Origin: Luzula sylvatica
Taxonomy: Eukaryota; Streptophyta; Magnoliopsida; Poales; Juncaceae
Assembly: GCA_946800325.1 (NCBI GenBank)
Contig: OX326961.1
Coordinates: 35,297,043 to 35,361,042 of the forward strand
Direction: 5' to 3'
Length of the DNA stretch: 64,000 nt
Below the pieces are notes generated by a model. The model ran no database searches and was not told the origin of the DNA. It saw only the letters and a list, made by a program, of their open reading frames with translations. Each line of letters starts with the position of its first letter. Position 1 is the first letter of the stretch. Below, one piece after another: positions 35,001-46,941 of the stretch. The position numbers were made by a program, and so were the translations under genes.

Positions 35001-36010
35001 TTCTTGTACTATATGTAGACGACATCTTGATCATAGGAAACGACATTCCGATGCTTACGGATGTTAAGAAGTATTTAAATACTCGTTTCGCTATGAAAGA
35101 TTTGGGCGAGGCCGCTTATATATTAGGCGTGAGGATTTATAGAGATAGATCCAAGAAGTTACTCGGCTTGAGTCAAAGCACGTACATCGACAAAGTGTTG
35201 AAACGGTTTTCAATGCAAAATTCGAAGAAAGGACTTCTTCCAATGTCGAGTGGCATATCGTATTCTAAAGCTCAATGTCCGACATCGAGCGAAGATAAGA
35301 ATGCGATGAGTATTGTTCCATACGCTTCGGCGGTTGGATCAATTATGTATGCCATGATTTGTACGCGCCCCGATGTGTCGTATGCATTGAGCGTCGTTTC
35401 GCGTTACCAATCTAATCCAGTGGATATGCATTGGATCGCGGTTAAGAACATCCTTAAGTACTTACGAAGAACTAAGGATCAATTTCTAATTTATGGTGGA
35501 AAGACATCCGGGTTGGTCATCAATGGATATACCGACGCCAGTTTCCAAACATGTGTCGATGACTTTCGATCACAAAGCGGATACGTGTTTTGTCTAAATG
35601 GTGGAGCGGTAGTTTGGAAGAGTTCCAAACAACCCACGATAGCAGACTCTACAACTGAATCGGAGTATATTGCGGCTTCCGAAGCAGCAAAGGAGGCGGT
35701 TTGGATCAAGAAGTTTGTGTCGGAGCTTGGTGTAGTCCCGAGCATCTCGGAACCTGTAGTTGTGTATTGCGACAATACGGGCGCAATAGCACAATCCAAG
35801 GAACCGAGGGCACATCACCGCTCCAAGCACATACTCAGAAAATTTCACTTGATCCGTGAGATTTTGCAAAGGAAGGATGTGATCATTGAGAAGATTGATA
35901 CTGACAGGAATGTTGCGGACCCGTTTACTAAGCCACTCTCGCAAGCTAAGCACGATTATCATGCGAAAGCTATAGGTTTGAGATACCTAGAGGAGGAAGA
36001 GAGTAGTTAG
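32039..36010 (+). pseudogene. Copia gag-pol polyprotein, two in-frame stops
   Basis: One continuous frame of 1,324 codons is interrupted only by TGA at 32,486-32,488 and TAG at 34,070-34,072. Order of domains: gag (about 1-240); CCHC zinc knuckle C252-C265 (CFHCHKAGHWKRDC); protease DTG (302-304); integrase with its HHCC region (HCRLGHVNEKR...CESC), then HSDVCGP and TDDHSR; reverse transcriptase with QMDVKTAFLNG and YVDD (992-995); RNase H (GYTDASF, TESEYIA, YCDNTGA). PR-INT-RT-RH order defines Ty1/copia. The two stops in gag and at the integrase end should block a full polyprotein, so this copy is not autonomous although otherwise very well preserved. Host function none. Confidence 0.95.
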
Positions 36011-37173
36011 TTATCTAAAACGATAGTTTCGTAGGACGAGATTAGTCTAATAGATTAGTAAACGTTGTATCACCCCAAACTTATCTTATAGTAATGCAAT
36101 TTCAGAATTTTAAAATTTTTCATTTTTGCATCTATCTTATATGCAAATTGTGTGCTGGGTTGTGTAATATGATTGTTACATGAACCTTGATTTGAACTTG
36201 TGTGGACGTCGACATGGTTGAGGACCATGTGCAGCGAAACCGTCACACTTAAAGTGTCATTTCTAAACATCCCTAGTCGCGGATCAGCTTGCTTAAGAGA
36301 GAAGCATTTCTATTATTAGATAATAGACTGAACGCGTACACTAGTACGTTTGCCGAGGAGATGATTATGTTTTGCTAATCATGGGACAAAGGAGTTTGTC
36401 GAATCGGGAACGTAGATATATGTTAGGTTACATGTATTGGATATGACCGAAGCCGCGAGACCATGACATGGTTTAGTCATTATAGATGGACTTGCGACGG
36501 ATGGGGTTTTAGATTCTTCATACTTGAGGGGATCATTGATTGCGTTACGTGCGTAACACAATGCTTTGATATGATCTTACGCTCACCGTAACAGGGAGTT
36601 AAAAGGGTCATCATTGGGTATTGTCCGAAACACGGAATTCAATGTGAGTCTCCAAGATAGGAATTGTTTATTCCGAAAGGAAGAGATATCTCTTAGGCGC
36701 CGCTCGATGAGTCGATTAACGAAAACTGTGGCCACAGTCAATGATATTAATGGTTAATATCGATTGAAATTTGTTAACTCAACTCGGAATCGGGGAATAA
36801 GTGTAGTTAATCAAATTATAAGGATGACTATTACCATGCCTTTTGATTAACGGATATCGTAAACAAGAGAACTAGTAACCGCTATTCGAGATAGGCACAA
36901 TGATCACAATCATTTTTCGTTTAACATGGGTAGCTATGATGGAGTGACTAGATCCCGCTCATGAGCTTGTAGGCATTGGAAACAACCTACTGCCATCGTT
37001 AAGTCGAACCTACATGGTCACACAACGAGTCGTACTAAGTCGGGCTTGATCATAAAATCGGCACATTGGATGTGCATAGCTTGGTATTTGATACGCGAGC
37101 TATATTCTCTAAAATCGTGCATATTGGATATGCATGAGTACCTTTTAGGTAGATCTGAAATTGAGTGGGAGAC
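36011..37173 (+). other. 3' region of copia, first copy
   Basis: Non-coding DNA between pol and LTR-B, ending in a purine-rich 'gagtgggagac' that can serve as polypurine tract. It is repeated with few changes at 39,514-40,678. Confidence 0.8.
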
Positions 37174-38150
37174 TGAAAGAAATACAGTTTCGGATCAACC
37201 GTAAAAGTGTACACAAGGATAAACGAATGTAGTCGTACATTCGTGGCCATAACTTTCAGTGGGAAAATCCAATTAGAATGGTTCAAATTGGGTTAGATAG
37301 ATAATGAGATTATCTACAACCTTCATATAGAAATATATTTCATATGAACGAAGTATAAGTGTCGTTTCTGTGAAATACCGAAAGGGTGCAACAGTATGAC
37401 ATACAGTTAGTAAAACAGTCATAACTTTTGCATACGAACTCCAATTGGGCTGGGCCAAATTGGGTTGAGTAGATAATAAGATTATCTACAACTTTCGTGT
37501 TGGTTGAGTTTCTGTCAGAGAAATTTATCAATTTCGTCTGGACAGAATACTGAACAGGTTCATACAGTTTTCTGTGTGAAAGGGTGTATATTGGATATAC
37601 ATGCCTTTTGGCTAATCCTTATCCTATTAGGTATAAATAGGATTTTCTCTCTCATCTTCACTAAGGAATTCAGAAGTAATTCAAAGCAATATTCTGCCCA
37701 AGACACAAGAAAAAAGAGCAAATTCAGATTTGATCTTTTGTGAGTGAAAAGGCACGAAGAGAGATTAATAGAGAATCGATCGAGATCAAGCAAGTGCACC
37801 GATACATCGTCTAGGCAGGTGTATCCGTGTCCGGCGTCTTCCGACTCAAGGTGGATACGTGTGGAGGAGCAACACTTGGGGCTCTCCGTTGTGATCGAAC
37901 CGAAGGATCGAAGAACGGGAACGAACGGTGAAGGACGCACGGTGTGGGACGCGCGTAAAGTCACCAACGTGACCGGAGGAATAGGAGGCAGCGATCAACC
38001 CTTCGTGTGCAATCAATTTTGCACCGGTAAAGATCTAACCTTCTATTTGCATCGTACCCTCGAAGTCGTGGCGTGATCTCGGGAATCGGGGAACCGGACC
38101 GGGCCTACATATCCGCTGCGCGGGCCCGGGGCCGGGGATATTCCCCATCA
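37174..38150 (+). mobile_element. Internal LTR-B (977 bp), different subfamily
   Basis: It begins TGAAAGAAATACAG and ends CCCCATCA. Its R/U5 half matches LTR-A ('cgtctaggcaggtg', 'ctcaaggtggatacgtgtgg', 'cttcgtgtgcaatcaatttt'), but the U3 half lacks the GTCATGAC palindromes. In their place are repeats of 'aattgggttgagtagataataagattatctacaac'-like text, described here as about 37-bp blocks at 37,285, 37,460 and nearby. TATAAATA is at 37,632-37,639. No primer site follows; the sequence passes directly into pol. Confidence 0.85.
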
Positions 38151-39513
38151 AATTCATGGTATTGACTATGAAGAAACGTTTTCACCCGTCGCAATGCTTA
38201 AATCCATACGGATTCTACTTGCCATTTCAGCGTATTATGATTACGAAATTTGGCAAATGGATGTCAAAACAACATTCCTTAACGGGAATTTATAAGAGGA
38301 TGTGTACATGACACAGCCCGATGGTTTTGTCGATTAAAAAAATCCAGATAAAGTGTGCAAGTTGCAACGATCCATTTATGGATTGAAGCAAACTTCTCGG
38401 AGTTGGAACATACATTTTGATGAAGTTATAAGTGCATATAATTTCGTCAAAAATGTAGAGGAACCTTGTGTATACAAGAAGGTTAGTGGGAGCCGCGTAG
38501 TATTTCTTGTACTATATGTAAACGACATCTTAATTATAGGAAACGACATTCCGATGCTTACGGATGTTAAAAAATATTTAAATACTCGTTTCGCTATGAA
38601 AGATTTGGGCGAGGCCGCTTATATTTTAGGCGTGAGGATTTATAGAGATAGATCCAAGAAGTTACTCGGCTTGAGTCAAAGCACGTACATCGACAAAGTG
38701 TTGAAACGGTTTTCAATGCAAGAATCGAAGAAAGGTCTTCTTCCAATGTCGAGTGGCATATCGTATTCTAAAGCTCAATGTCCGACATCGAGCAAAGATA
38801 AGGATGCGATGAGTAATGTTCCATACGCTTCGGCGGTTGGATCCATTATGTATGCCATGATTTGTACGCGTCCCGATGTGTCGTATGCATTGAGCGTCGT
38901 TTCGCGTTACCAATCTAATCCAGTGGATATGCATTGGATCGCGGTAAAGAACATCCTGAAGTACTTACGAAGAACTCAGGATCAATTTCTAATTTATGGT
39001 GGAAAAACATCCGAGTTGGTTATTAAAGGCTATACCGACGCCAGTTTCCAAACATGTGTCTATGACTTTCGATCACAAAGTGGATACGTGTTTTGTCTAA
39101 ATGGTGGTGCGGTAGTATGGAGGAGTTCCAAACAACCCACAATAGCGGACTCTACAACTGAATCGGAGTATATTGCGGCTTCAGAAGCTGCAAAGGAGGC
39201 GGTATGGATCAAGACGTTTGTGACCGAACTCGGAGTAGTCCCGAGTATCTCGGAACCTGTGGTTGTGTATTGCGACAATACTGGAGCAATAGCTCAATCC
39301 AAGGAACCGAGGGCACATCATCGCTCCAAACACATACTCAGAAAATTTCACTTGATCCGTGAGATTTTGCAACGCAAGGATGTGATCATTGAAAAGATTG
39401 AAACTGACAGGAATGTTGCGGACCCGTTTACTAAGCCACTCTCGCAAGCTAATCACGATTATCATGCGAAAGCTATAGGTTTGAGATACCTAGAGGAGGA
39501 AGATAGTAGTTAG
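38151..39513 (+). pseudogene. Partial copia pol (RT-RNase H), second copy
   Basis: Equivalent to 34,651-36,010 of the first copy. It starts abruptly inside the reverse transcriptase (HGIDYEETFSP) just after LTR-B. Two TAA stops interrupt it near 38,293 and 38,335; from 38,353 to 39,513 the frame is open (386 codons). The catalytic YVDD box reads YVND, so the enzyme would be inactive. RNase H motifs TESEYIA and YCDNTGA persist. Confidence 0.9.
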
Positions 39514-40678
39514 TTATCTAAACTGATAGTTTCGTGGGACGAGATTATATTATAATAAGTAGTAAACGTTGTATCACCCCAAATTTATCTTATAGTAATG
39601 CAAATTTCAGAATTTTAAAATTTTCCATTTTTGCATTTATCTTATATGAAAATTGTGTGCGGGTTGTGTAATATGATGGTTACATGAACCCTGATTTGAA
39701 CTTGTGTGGACGCCGGCATAATTGATGATTATGTGCAGCAAAACCGTCACACTTAAAATGTCATTTCTAAACATCACTAGTCACGGGTCAGTTTGCTTAA
39801 GAGTGAAGCATTTCTATTATCAGATAATAGACTGAACGTGTACACTAGTACGTTTGCCGAGATAATGATTATGTTTTGCTAATCATGGGACAAGGTGCTT
39901 GTCGACTCGGAAATGTACATATATGTTAGGTTACGTATATTGGATTTGACCAAAGCCGCGAGACCATAACATGGTTTAGTCATTAAAGATGGACTTGCGA
40001 CGGATGAGGTTTTAGATTCTTCATACTTGAGGGGATCATGGATTGCGTTACGTACGTAACACAATACTTTGATATGATCTTACGCTTTCCGTAATAGGGG
40101 CTAAAACAGTCATTATTGGGTATTGTCCGAAACACGGAATTCAATGTGAGTCTCCAAGATAGAAATTGTTTATTCCGAAAGGAACAGATATCTCTTAGGC
40201 GCCGCTCGATGAGTCGATTAACGAAACCTGCGGCCGCAGTCAATGATATTAACGGTTAATATCGATTGGAATTTGTTAACTCAACTCGGAATCGGGGAAT
40301 AAGTATAGTTAATCAAATTATAAGGATGACTACCACCATGTCTTTTGATTAACGGATATCGCAAACAAGAGAACTAGTAACCGCTATTCGAGATAGGCAC
40401 AATGATCACAGTCATTTTTCATTTTAACATGGGTAGCTATGATGGAGTGACTAGATCCCGCTCATGGGCTTGTAGAGCATTGGAAACAGCCTACTGCCAT
40501 CGTTAAACGAACCTACACGGTCACACAACGAGTCGTACTAAGTCGGGCTTGATTATTAGTATTGGCACATTGGATGTGCATGGTTTGGTATTTCGATACG
40601 CGAACCATATTCTCTAATATCGTGCATATTGGATATGCATGAGTACTTTTTAGGTAGATCTGAAATTGAGTGGGAGAC
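39514..40678 (+). other. 3' region of copia, second copy
   Basis: Closely similar to 36,011-37,173 and again ends in 'gagtgggagac' before LTR-A. Confidence 0.8.
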
Positions 40679-41635
40679 TGAAGGAATACAGTTTCAGGTC
40701 AACCGTAAAAGTGTACAAAAGGACACACGAACGTACGCGTTCGAGAAGACAGAATTGGGCGAAATAACACTGTGCGTCATGACGCACGATATGGTGCGTC
40801 ATGACGCACACAATGTGTTATGTCTACTAGGTTGTGGACTTAGCCAAATTCAGGAAAAATATGGTCGTGCGTCATGACGGACCGTATGGTGCGTCATGAC
40901 GCTAGAATGCGCATTTTGTCCAGTAACTTTTGGAATTCGTGCGTCATGACGGACCATATGATGCGTCATGACGGACACGGTTAAAAGTTAGTTTTACACA
41001 TGGTGCGTCATGACGCAGCTTGTGGTGCGTCATGACGGACTGTGTTAAAATGCTGTTTTCTGGCAGTTTTGGTACACACGATTTGGTGAATCCAAAAAGT
41101 GCCTTTTGGATGTCCTTATCCTATTGAGTATAAATAGGATAATTCTCTCTCTTCAGATGGGGGTTCTGTGTGGTTTTCAGTTCATTGAATATTCCATTGA
41201 AAGTGAGACACCTTTTGAGAGAAAAAGAGAGAAACCGAAAAAGGAGTTTTTCGGTTATTGAGAATCAATCGAAATTAAGCAAGTACACCAGTGCATCGTC
41301 TAGGCAGGTGCACCCGTGTCCAACGTCTTCCGACTCAAGGTGGATACGTGTGGAGGAGCAACATCTGGGGCTCTCCGTGGTGTTCGAACCAAAGGATTGA
41401 AGAACGAGAACGAACGGTGAAAGACGCGTGGAGTGGGACGCGCGTATTGTCACCAACGTGACTGAAGAAAGAAGAAAATGCAATCAACCCTTCGTGTGCA
41501 ATCAATTTTGCACTGGTAATTGACTATCCTTCTTTGCATTGTACCCTCGTTATCGAGGCGTGATCTCGGGACATGGGAAACGGACCGGGCCTTCTTATCC
41601 GCTGCGCGGGCCCGAGGTCGGATCGATTCCCTTCA
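40679..41635 (+). mobile_element. 3' LTR-A of compound copia (957 bp)
   Basis: Same length and termini as the 5' LTR-A. It includes the eight-palindrome U3 array at 40,773-41,040 and TATAAATA at 41,129. Differences from the 5' copy are scattered substitutions without indels that I could see. Confidence 0.9.
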
Positions 41636-41640
41636 AAAAA

Positions 41641-41855
41641 AGTATAACACATAAGGATATACCATACATCTAAATGAGATATGAAACATTGATGAGAGAT
41701 GTGATCGTTTTAAGAGTGCGCCGAAGTGCATAAAATTCTATCAAAATAAAAATAAAATAAAAAAAAGGAGATGTGTCGCTCTGCTATTGATGGTGTGCGC
41801 ACGGGAGTGCATACCCATGGAATGCACAGTCTTTGAGAGAGTTCCTTCCGGTAAA
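41641..41855 (+). repeat. Flanking duplicate block, copy 2
   Basis: Counterpart of 29,453-29,668. After it the sequence enters a PLAC8-unit flank similar to 10,785 onward. Confidence 0.75.
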
Positions 41856-42682
41856 TTAAGTTCAAAGTACTAAATAGAAAACTGAAAATAAATTCACTAA
41901 AAAACAATTGTTGAGTCGTAGTCAGTGTTGCAAAACTAAATGTCTCGAGTCAGCAGTGTACCGATCCGACAATGTCAAATCAGTTTGTTCGGTCGGTCAA
42001 CCGACTATAATTCGTCATTGACCGTTTTGGTCCGAATTTTATCAACATAAGTGAATACTTAATTTTTCTAATGACTATAATAATGATTCCGAGCCGAGAA
42101 GGATTGTGGATGATGAATTTGATTCAGAACAATTTAGTTGACTTAATTTAAATTTGGATGTTTATTAGGTTTATGTGTTCGTTCTGTTTTGATATTGTGT
42201 TTTTATATTTATGAGAATTTAAATATGTTTTGTTATTGTTTTTGAATTTGGAATTGGAATTGTGATATTTATGTTTACGGATTTTGGATTAGTTTAATTT
42301 GAACGTGAAGTTATGTTATATAGATTTAAAGTGATGTTATTTCTTTTTAATTGAAAACTTATATATTATATATGAAAAAAATGATGTTTTGGAAAAATTA
42401 TAATTTTCGACTAGGCTCCTACTAATATTCGACTAGGCATCAAGTCTCTATTTGTTGTCCAACTCGATCCATTCTGACTTCTGAAATTTATAATATTAAT
42501 ATTAATATTAATTGTAGTTGAGTAATAACTAACTAAATGTCCTTAAATTATGCACTAATTCATTCATTCTACAAATATAAATAAAGTTTCTTTTATTTTT
42601 GAAAAAATATAAATTAAGTTAGTTGGATGTTACTTTTTGGTCCAACTCAGCCAGATAAGACCACGTGAAATATTTCCCTCTT
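41856..42682. other. Duplicated flank of PLAC8 C with an inserted repeat
   Basis: The flank matches gene A's upstream DNA at both edges (41,860-41,920 and 42,510-42,650) but is interrupted at about 41,925-42,510 by extra DNA starting 'cagtgttgcaaaac' and rich in 'ccgatccga', 'ggtcggtcaacc'. That looks like a non-autonomous element; its exact ends are unclear. No gene. Confidence 0.5.
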
Positions 42683-42954
42683 AGGGGCCGTTTGGCAAGC
42701 GGAATTAGTAGAGTGGAATTGGATTATAAGGTGGAGGAGAAAAAAATTCTGGAATTAGTAATTCCACAGTTTGTTTGGATGTCCGAATTATAAGATGCTG
42801 GAAAATATAATTCTTCGTTTGGATGGTTAGAAAAATTCTGGAATTTCATTATTGAAAATATAGAACAAATGTTTTATTAAAATTAATACAATATAATAGT
42901 ATTATCATATAATATTAAATTATTATAATATTATTGTTATTATGTTATTATATT

Positions 42955-42985
<31 letters not shown>

Positions 42986-43074
42986 TTATTATTATTATTA
43001 TTATAATTATTATTATTATTGTTATGGTATTATAATATTATATTATTATAATGTTATAATATTATTATGATTAA

Positions 43075-43109
<35 letters not shown>

Positions 43110-43147
43110 GTTATTATTATTAATATTATTATTGTTATAATATTATT

Positions 43148-43180
<33 letters not shown>

Positions 43181-43434
43181 ATGGTATTATAATACTATAT
43201 TATTATAATGTTATAATATTATTATAATTAATTAATTAATTATTGTAATAATAATAATAATAATAATTATTATTATTATTATTATAGTTGTTGTTGTTGT
43301 TGTTATTATTATTATATTATTTTTGTAATCAAATTAGTTTAAATAAATAAATAATATGATTATAATATAAAATTATTAAAATATAAAATCATCATAATAT
43401 TATTAATTGTAGTTATATTATTGTACTAATTTTA

Positions 43435-43471
<37 letters not shown>

Positions 43472-44040
43472 TATTATTATTATTATAATAATTATAATAA
43501 TTATAATTATAATAATTATAATATAATAATAATTATAATTATAATATATTATATGACAATATATATTCATAATACTAATATTAATATTAAAATATTGTAA
43601 ATAATACTAATATATTAATATTTTATATTATTGCTATTATATTAGCATATTCATATAATATACTATTATAATATTAACATACTAATATTACTAATATTGT
43701 TAAAATAATATTAATATAATATTGGTATTATTATTATAATATTAATTATAATATTATTTCAATATTAATTAATATTATATTAATAATAATATTAATTATT
43801 AATATTAATATTGGTAATATTATTATTATTATTATTATTATTATTTTAATATATTAGAATTATATTATAATAATTATAATATAATATTATAGAATATAAT
43901 ATATTATAATAATAATAATAATAATATTTCTATGTTATTATTATATTATTTTTATCAATATAATAATATAATAATTTTCTTTATAAATATACATATAGTA
44001 TTATATTAATTATATATATCTAATATAATATAATTATTAT
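42683..44040. repeat. GGGGCCGTTTGG-ended insertion expanded with AT-rich trinucleotide arrays
   Basis: The left end 'taggggccgtttggcaagcgg' is a typical terminal sequence of plant MITEs. The interior consists of (CTT)n, (ATT)n, (TTG)n and (AAT)n runs and their degenerate derivatives from about 42,950 to 44,040. I see no matching right terminus. It ends about 120 bp upstream of the TATA box of gene C. Confidence 0.65.
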
Positions 44041-44158
44041 AGTTTATGCAAAAGAACCCTCCCAGACTAGCTTTATGCAAAAGAACCCTCCCAAATTCCA
44101 AATTCCAAATTCCATTTCATCTCGTGCTAGCACTAGCGCATCATGAATCCCCTTCCTG

Positions 44159-44166
44159 TATAAATA
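44159..44166 (+). promoter_or_regulatory. TATA box of PLAC8 gene C
   Basis: TATAAATA lies 104 bp before the ATG and after the conserved 'ctcgtgctagcac' block. Just upstream, 'tttatgcaaaagaaccctcc' is present twice (about 44,044 and 44,073), a local tandem duplication. Confidence 0.7.
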
Positions 44167-44262
44167 CATGATATCTTCTTTGCTTATTCCCACAGAAAGT
44201 ACAACCCTATTGTACAATCTTCCATTAATCTCAGCAATTCATTTTCATCTCTTCTGAAAACA

Positions 44263-45051
44263 ATGGAGTACCCAAAACAAACTCAAATGACACCGCCCCC
44301 TCAGCCAGAACAGGGATACCCAGTTGGGGTTGCCCCTTATCCTCAACAAGTTCAAGCCTGGTCTACCGGCCTCTGTGACTGTTTCGACGATGTTGAAAAT
44401 TGTACGTATGATTATATCCATGAATTATACCATCACATTTTATGAACACAAAATTATATATTTTGCTCATTTTTTTTTTGAAGGTTGTCTCACTTGTTGG
44501 TGCCCGTGCATTACTTTCGGCCAGGCTGCCGAAATTATCGATAGAGGAGCAACTTGTAAGTGTTTCGTCATTATCTTGTTCTTTGATAAATATTAAATTG
44601 AATGAACTCATTTTGTTTCTTTAATTGCAAAATCGTAGCGTGTGGTACCGCTGGTGCGATTTACATGCTGCTAGGGATGCTGACCGGCTGCCACTGGATA
44701 TACTCATGCATGTACAGGTCGCGATTCCGCGCAGAGCACAACCTCCAAGAGGCTCCTTGTTGTGATTGCTGTGTTAATTATTGTTGCGAGCCCTGTGCTC
44801 TTTGCCAGCTGTCCCGTGAGCTCAAAAACCGCAACTGGGACCTCAATTTAGGTAATATACTTGCTCGATTCGATTACTCAGAACTGATTTTTGGTTTAAC
44901 TTTAAACATAAGTTGAGAAATTTTAGGAATTGTAAATTGACTAAGATAATTAAGCTTCATTTACACACACATTGTAGGGTATCAAGTCAACTTAGAAAGA
45001 AGAGGTGCTGCAGCTGGAGTCCCCCCTCCCATGCAAGGGATGATCCGTTAA
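44263..45051 (+). CDS. PLAC8 / plant cadmium-resistance-like protein, gene C (165 aa)
   Basis: Exons 44263-44401, 44484-44555, 44639-44851 and 44978-45051 (498 nt with stop), phase-1 GT-AG introns. It starts [20 protein letters not shown] and has a single PQP module, versus two in gene A. The signature is CCLTCWCPC, then [13 protein letters not shown], a hydrophobic span ([22 protein letters not shown]), [17 protein letters not shown] and the ending GMIR. Intron 3 has an ordinary GTAATA donor and is only about 126 nt. All family cysteines seen in gene A are present, so this and A are the best-preserved copies. Likely a plasma-membrane protein tied to divalent metal handling or growth control; this is family knowledge only. 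Confidence 0.9.
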
Positions 45052-46754
45052 GCAAAATGCTCTTCATGTTCTTCCAGAGTTTGGTTTGGTCAACATGTAA
45101 TATTATCATGATTTGTCTCTTTTATTTACTAGATTTGGATTTGGATGTGCTTTATGTATGGCGTGTTCATTGGGTAGTGATATTCGTTGAATCATTATTA
45201 AGAAACCCAATCTATTATTTTATCTAGTCAAATTTTTAAGAAAAATATATTGGGCATGCCAATATCACCTATTATTATTATTATTATTATTTATTCAAAC
45301 TTTTTTTTTAACTCAACTTTATGCAATTTTTTTGTCCCACGTCAATACTTTTATTTTAACTATGAGATTATGATATGTGGTAAAATTTAGTTCATTAATT
45401 AATCATTGATTTTTTTAAATATTTTTTGTTTGTAGTAATTTGAGTGTCATTTATGATGTGCACTATTATTATTGGTTAGGTTAATGTTATACTAAGTTTA
45501 TTCAATTATTTATCATTTCATATACAATTACAAACGTGAATCCAATGGAAGTTCAAAAAACAAAAGAAATATTATCTTCCCCTCACGAGATGTAGAGTTT
45601 GCGCCCTCTCTCATCCTTTCCGCGTTCAAGAAAGCTTCTCGCGCGCTCTTTCTCTCTCTCTCTCTCTCTCTCCTTGAAGCTCGGGCCTCTTAACTCTCTT
45701 GTCGGGTTTGCTCTTTCTCTGTTTATCTGATCTGTGAAGCTTCAACTTTCTCGCTCTCCGTGATGTTTGAATGTTAACGGGTACAGTTAGCTTAGCGGGT
45801 CTTTGTAATAATTTTAGTTCTTGAATAAATCTATCTATCGTTCTTAGCAGTGTTTTCTTATAGTTCTTGTGAATGTTTTGCACTTTAGTCCCTCAATTTT
45901 GAGGAATTCCTCTAAACTCAGATAAGGACCTGACATGTAATTACTGTAAGCCTCTGATTTTAAAAATCAGTTCGAATTATGACATAATTTGATATTAGTT
46001 CATCATAATTATGCTGAGAAGGATAAACGGATGATAGTTTGATGTAAATTGGGAGTATTTCTGGAAATTATATTTTCTTGAGGGATTTTCCACAACACTG
46101 ATTATTATTTTTTTTCTTCTTTTCATAAGGTTCAATTGAACATAAATGGGATCTCAATAATGATTGATTTTGTGTAGGGTAGCAAGCTCCTCAATGCGCA
46201 TAGGCAGAGAATTGGATCTCGCGATAATGATTTTTTTAGAGAATTATCGAGCAAGTTGTAATTTGATGATTCCAATTTACGATGGCATATTAGCAACCTC
46301 CTCGAGTTGTAATTTAATTTGTTGAATTTACAATATTGTGCATAAGATTTTGTTGGATTTACCATATTGTGCTTATTTGAAGTTTTGAGAAAATTGACAA
46401 CTCCCATTATAATATGGGAAAATTTTGCGTATGTCCCTCTACAGAGTCGAAATGTCAAATTGTCCTCGTAAAAGTGTGAATTATCATATTTGTCCTCCTA
46501 AAACTAAAATAATTGTCATATTTATCCTTTTAAATTAAAAAACTTATCAATTATGCCATTTAAACTTTGTAAAATATCAAATATATCCAAAAGCCTGAAT
46601 CGCGAGTCGAATCACTAGAAGAAGCTTGTGAGTTTTTCCTTTGAGGTGGATTAAGCTCACTTCGATATGCAAAACATAGATTTCAATCGCCCAAAATTTT
46701 AAAATCATGAAAGGACCTTGCCAGTTCGGTCTCCTAATGCTTGGGAGTTCCTTG
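45052..46754. other. 3' flank of gene C and spacer
   Basis: Up to about 45,545 it is nearly the same as the 3' flank of gene D (63,306-63,800), marking a recent duplication. From 45,590 to 45,780 pyrimidine-rich sequence with a short (CT)n looks like a 5' UTR but no exon follows that I recognise. At 46,440-46,560 phrases such as 'tgtcctcctaaaac' suggest an old repeat. Confidence 0.5.
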
Positions 46755-46941
46755 TGTTGGTTATATTTCAATAAAATAACAAAATAAATAAATTAAATAA
46801 GTAATTAAATAATAATAATAAATAAATAAATCGAGAACAAGCCTGGTGTAGCCGCGTGGTCGTGCCACAGCTGCCCTAAATACAGATGACGCCCTCTAGT
46901 GCAGGGTATTTCGTTTCTCCATCTCCAAGGTTCTACACCTT
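46755..46941 (+). repeat. Direct repeat, copy 1 (about 187 bp)
   Basis: It starts 'tgttggttatatttcaataa' and ends 'ctacacct'. About 93% identical by eye to 47,794-47,981. The spacing of about 1,040 bp and the TG start suggest LTR remnants of a small element, but no primer site or coding region is recognised. Confidence 0.8.

Larger units (their letters stand above)
29669..41635 (+). mobile_element. Compound Ty1/copia retrotransposon, about 12 kb
   Basis: Order: LTR-A, tRNA-iMet primer site, leader, gag-pol, 3' region, LTR-B (another subfamily), partial pol, second 3' region, LTR-A. The outer LTRs are 957 bp each and differ at about 15-20 sites by eye, so the insertion is fairly recent. A five-A flank is present on both sides (29,664-29,668 and 41,636-41,640), consistent with a 5-bp target duplication but weak because it is homopolymeric. 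It is not an ordinary nested insertion, which would leave two LTR-B copies. Confidence 0.85.

Noticed and set aside
46577..46771. Minus-strand frame with NWQGPFMILK, resembling the integrase tail of gypsy elements
   Set aside because: Too short, and no other gypsy domain or LTR was recognised nearby.
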